A DNA stretch of 64,000 nt from Pieris napi (lineage: Eukaryota; Arthropoda; Insecta; Lepidoptera; Pieridae), in the NCBI RefSeq assembly GCF_905475465.1, contig NC_062253.1:1054001-1118000 (forward strand), given 5' to 3'. Position 1 is the first letter of the stretch. Every line of letters starts with the position of its first letter. The translations under genes and the position numbers were made by a program. Positions 55,001 to 58,000 of this stretch are shown here, one piece after another. The notes under the pieces were generated by a model. The model was not told where the DNA came from. It was given only the letters and a program-made list of their open reading frames with translations, and did no database searches.

Positions 55001-58000
55001 AACACGTGTTAACGTATAGGTATTGCTCTGAAAACACCGGCCATGAAGAAGAACCTCGACAAAGTAATGGGCAAATGGAATGACATGCAATCGAAGAGTC
55101 AACTGTTCGTCGAAAGGTATCTACTTAATAATTCCTTAATCTTAAGGGCTAATAAAAAAAAGCTTTTTTAGAGAATTGTTATTAAATTTTAGATTTTTTT
55201 TTAAACATTTAAATTTACAATAAATACACACAATTGCTCATAGCATCATATTTGTTATCTAATAGTCAAAATTTGAATGTTTGACAGATGAAACATAAAA
55301 TAGTAAATTAAAAGTAGGAATATTATGAATATGGTTGTAACAGAAACTATATGTTTTTTTGTAAGAACAATTGAGAGTGATATTTCTAAATATGTATCTG
55401 ATGCATAGAAAATTGTTTGTATTTACAACCTTAGTTATTCCAAATATTTTACCCAATTATATACAATATGTTCTTGTTCTGAATGTATTTTTAGTCGTAA
55501 AAAACTCAAAAACGACTTGACGTATTGAAGGATTGGTTTTTTATTTCTTCCTTGAAATCTGAGGAATGTTTTTATGAAGAGAAAAATTTAGAAAAAATAT
55601 TTAAATAGTTTTATTTAGTCCGGAAAAGCGACCAGTCTCTATGGAGTTGTAACAAATGTTCCATACATGTATGTAGCTACTAAAAAGGCTGGCAAAAAAA
55701 TCGTATTTAGGCGGAAGGAAATTCGCTACTATCTCTCTCTTTAATCTGCAGCTCATGGTCAGCAACGAAGCATCTCAAAATCCAAAATTCAAAAATCCTT
55801 TAATCATATAGGTAACACAATGTACACTTATAATCGTCGAAAAAAAAATGTATTTTAAATGCTTCTAACTTTACTTCGATTCTGGAGCGGACTATCTGTT
55901 TCCACCGGTTTCTTTCCAGCGCCTCTCTTATGACAGTGTACAGTTTTGAGGACGATGAGTCTTTCACTTGATCGGTCCATCTGGTTGGTGAACGGCCTCG
56001 TGATCTTTTGCCTTCTGTGCCAACCACGATCAGTTTCTCCAAGTTATCATCGCATCTGCGCATTGTATATTAACTATACTATATCTAAATATATTTCTTT
56101 ACAGATTGAAGTTTGTCGAAATTGTGGTGAACAGTATGGAGGAGAATAATCAAACGATATCCGAATTCGAAATCAAATTGGCGCAATTCAACGACTTGCC
56201 CAACGATGTCGAATTACTTAAAGATGTAAGTTATTTTTTTGTTGTAAATAGGACGCAAACGGGCGGGGCGTGGGACGTGGCTCACCTGATGTTAAGTGAT
56301 ACCGCCGCTCATGGATAATTACATGCCCAGAAGCCTCGCAAGTGCGTTGCCGGCCTTTCAAGACGCTCTTTTCTTGGACCCTAATGTTAAATAGTTCATC
56401 AATTCAATATAAATAAGAAGAAAAAAATACTCTGAAGCCCAGACCTAAAAGGTTGAGGCGCCACTGATTTACTTATATTAATGTGTCGACAACGGGGCAA
56501 TAATTTTATTGAAAATACATATTTAATGGTGCAGGAAAAAATCTATACAATTATTGGCTTTAATTCCCATTTTTCTGTCTACAGATGCACGAGGACCTGC
56601 TTCGTATGCAAGTAGCAGTCAGCAAGCAGCAAACCCAGGTGGACCAGATGAACGATGATGCGGAGAACTGCCGTCGCCTGGTGGAGAGCTCCAGGGCGTC
56701 ACTACCACACTCCTCACTTCCGAGATCTGGAAAACACATTGACCTGGAACGCCTCGATAAGGAGATCACGCAGCTGAACAACCGTTGGAACAATGTTTGC
56801 ACTCAGCTGGCGGAGAGGTGAGATATGAAAAATATCTTTAAGTTTTTTTTGTATGGAAATCGATGTTGCCAAAAACGTACATACAAACAATGTATAGTAT
56901 TGGTTCGCACCATTTCTTAAAAGGCCGCTAACGCACTCGCGAGCCCTCTTGCATTTAGTGTCCATGAGACGGTAGGTATTTCCGAACCAATTCCACTTAT
57001 TGTCCTTCAATTAGCGTTCCGATTCTGCAAAGGCCGTCAACGGACTCGCGAGCCCTTTGGCATTTAGAGTGTCCACGCGCGGTTGTTATTTCCCAACCAA
57101 TTCCACTTGTTGTCCTTCAATTAGAGTACCAATTCGTAAAAGGCCGACAACGCACTCGCGAGCGCTATGGCATTTAGAGTGTCCATGTGCGGTAGGTACT
57201 TCCGAACTAATTCGACTTAGGTCCCTTCAATACGTACCAATTCTTAAAGGGCTGACAACGCACTCGGGAGCCCTTTGGCATTGAGTGGCCATGGCTGACT
57301 GTATTACTTAACAACAGATGAGATTCCTGAACGTTTACCCCCTGCTATATATAAAAAAAAAACCTCTCTTTACCACCCCGATGCAAGTCAAATTAGGTTA
57401 AATCAAATAATATTTTGTTATTATAAGTTCTTATATTAAACAGATTGCGTAGCTGTGAAGCAGCGTACCAACTGCTCCGCAACTTCAACGCTGGCTTCGA
57501 GAAGGAGGCAGAATGGATTGACGACTCCTTCAGCAAGCTGCAAGCACAGCCTCCCATTGAGATACGGCCCAAGGAACAGTTTGAGCCAACCAGGGTAAGT
57601 ACTATATAGCTAAGAAGAGTCCTTTGTTTTCAGCGCCATCTGTGATTGACATTTGTTTCAGTTTATGTTTAAGGTATCATAAATTGTATTCCCAATAAAT
57701 TAGGAGTATCAAGGTTTCCGTGGTCGGGACGGTTTCAGGAGCATATTACTTCCCAGTTACATTAGTAATACATACAGTGTAAACTCTATATAACGACACT
57801 GAAGGGACTTTGCATTTTATGGCGTTATATAGTGCTGTCGTTAAATGGAGAGAAGATTCCGACTTATTAGTCATGGTCAACAGCAGTCTACACGTGCAAG
57901 CAATTCCAATTTTTAACAAAAGATCAAATTTCTTAGAAAGTTCCTTGCCCACATGCAAGTTTATTGCGGGCTAGGATAATAAGCCGACAAAAGAACGTAC

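Noticed and set aside
56900..57360. CRISPR-like array
   Set aside because: Units are contiguous 108-bp LINE-tail repeats with no unique spacers, in an animal intron.
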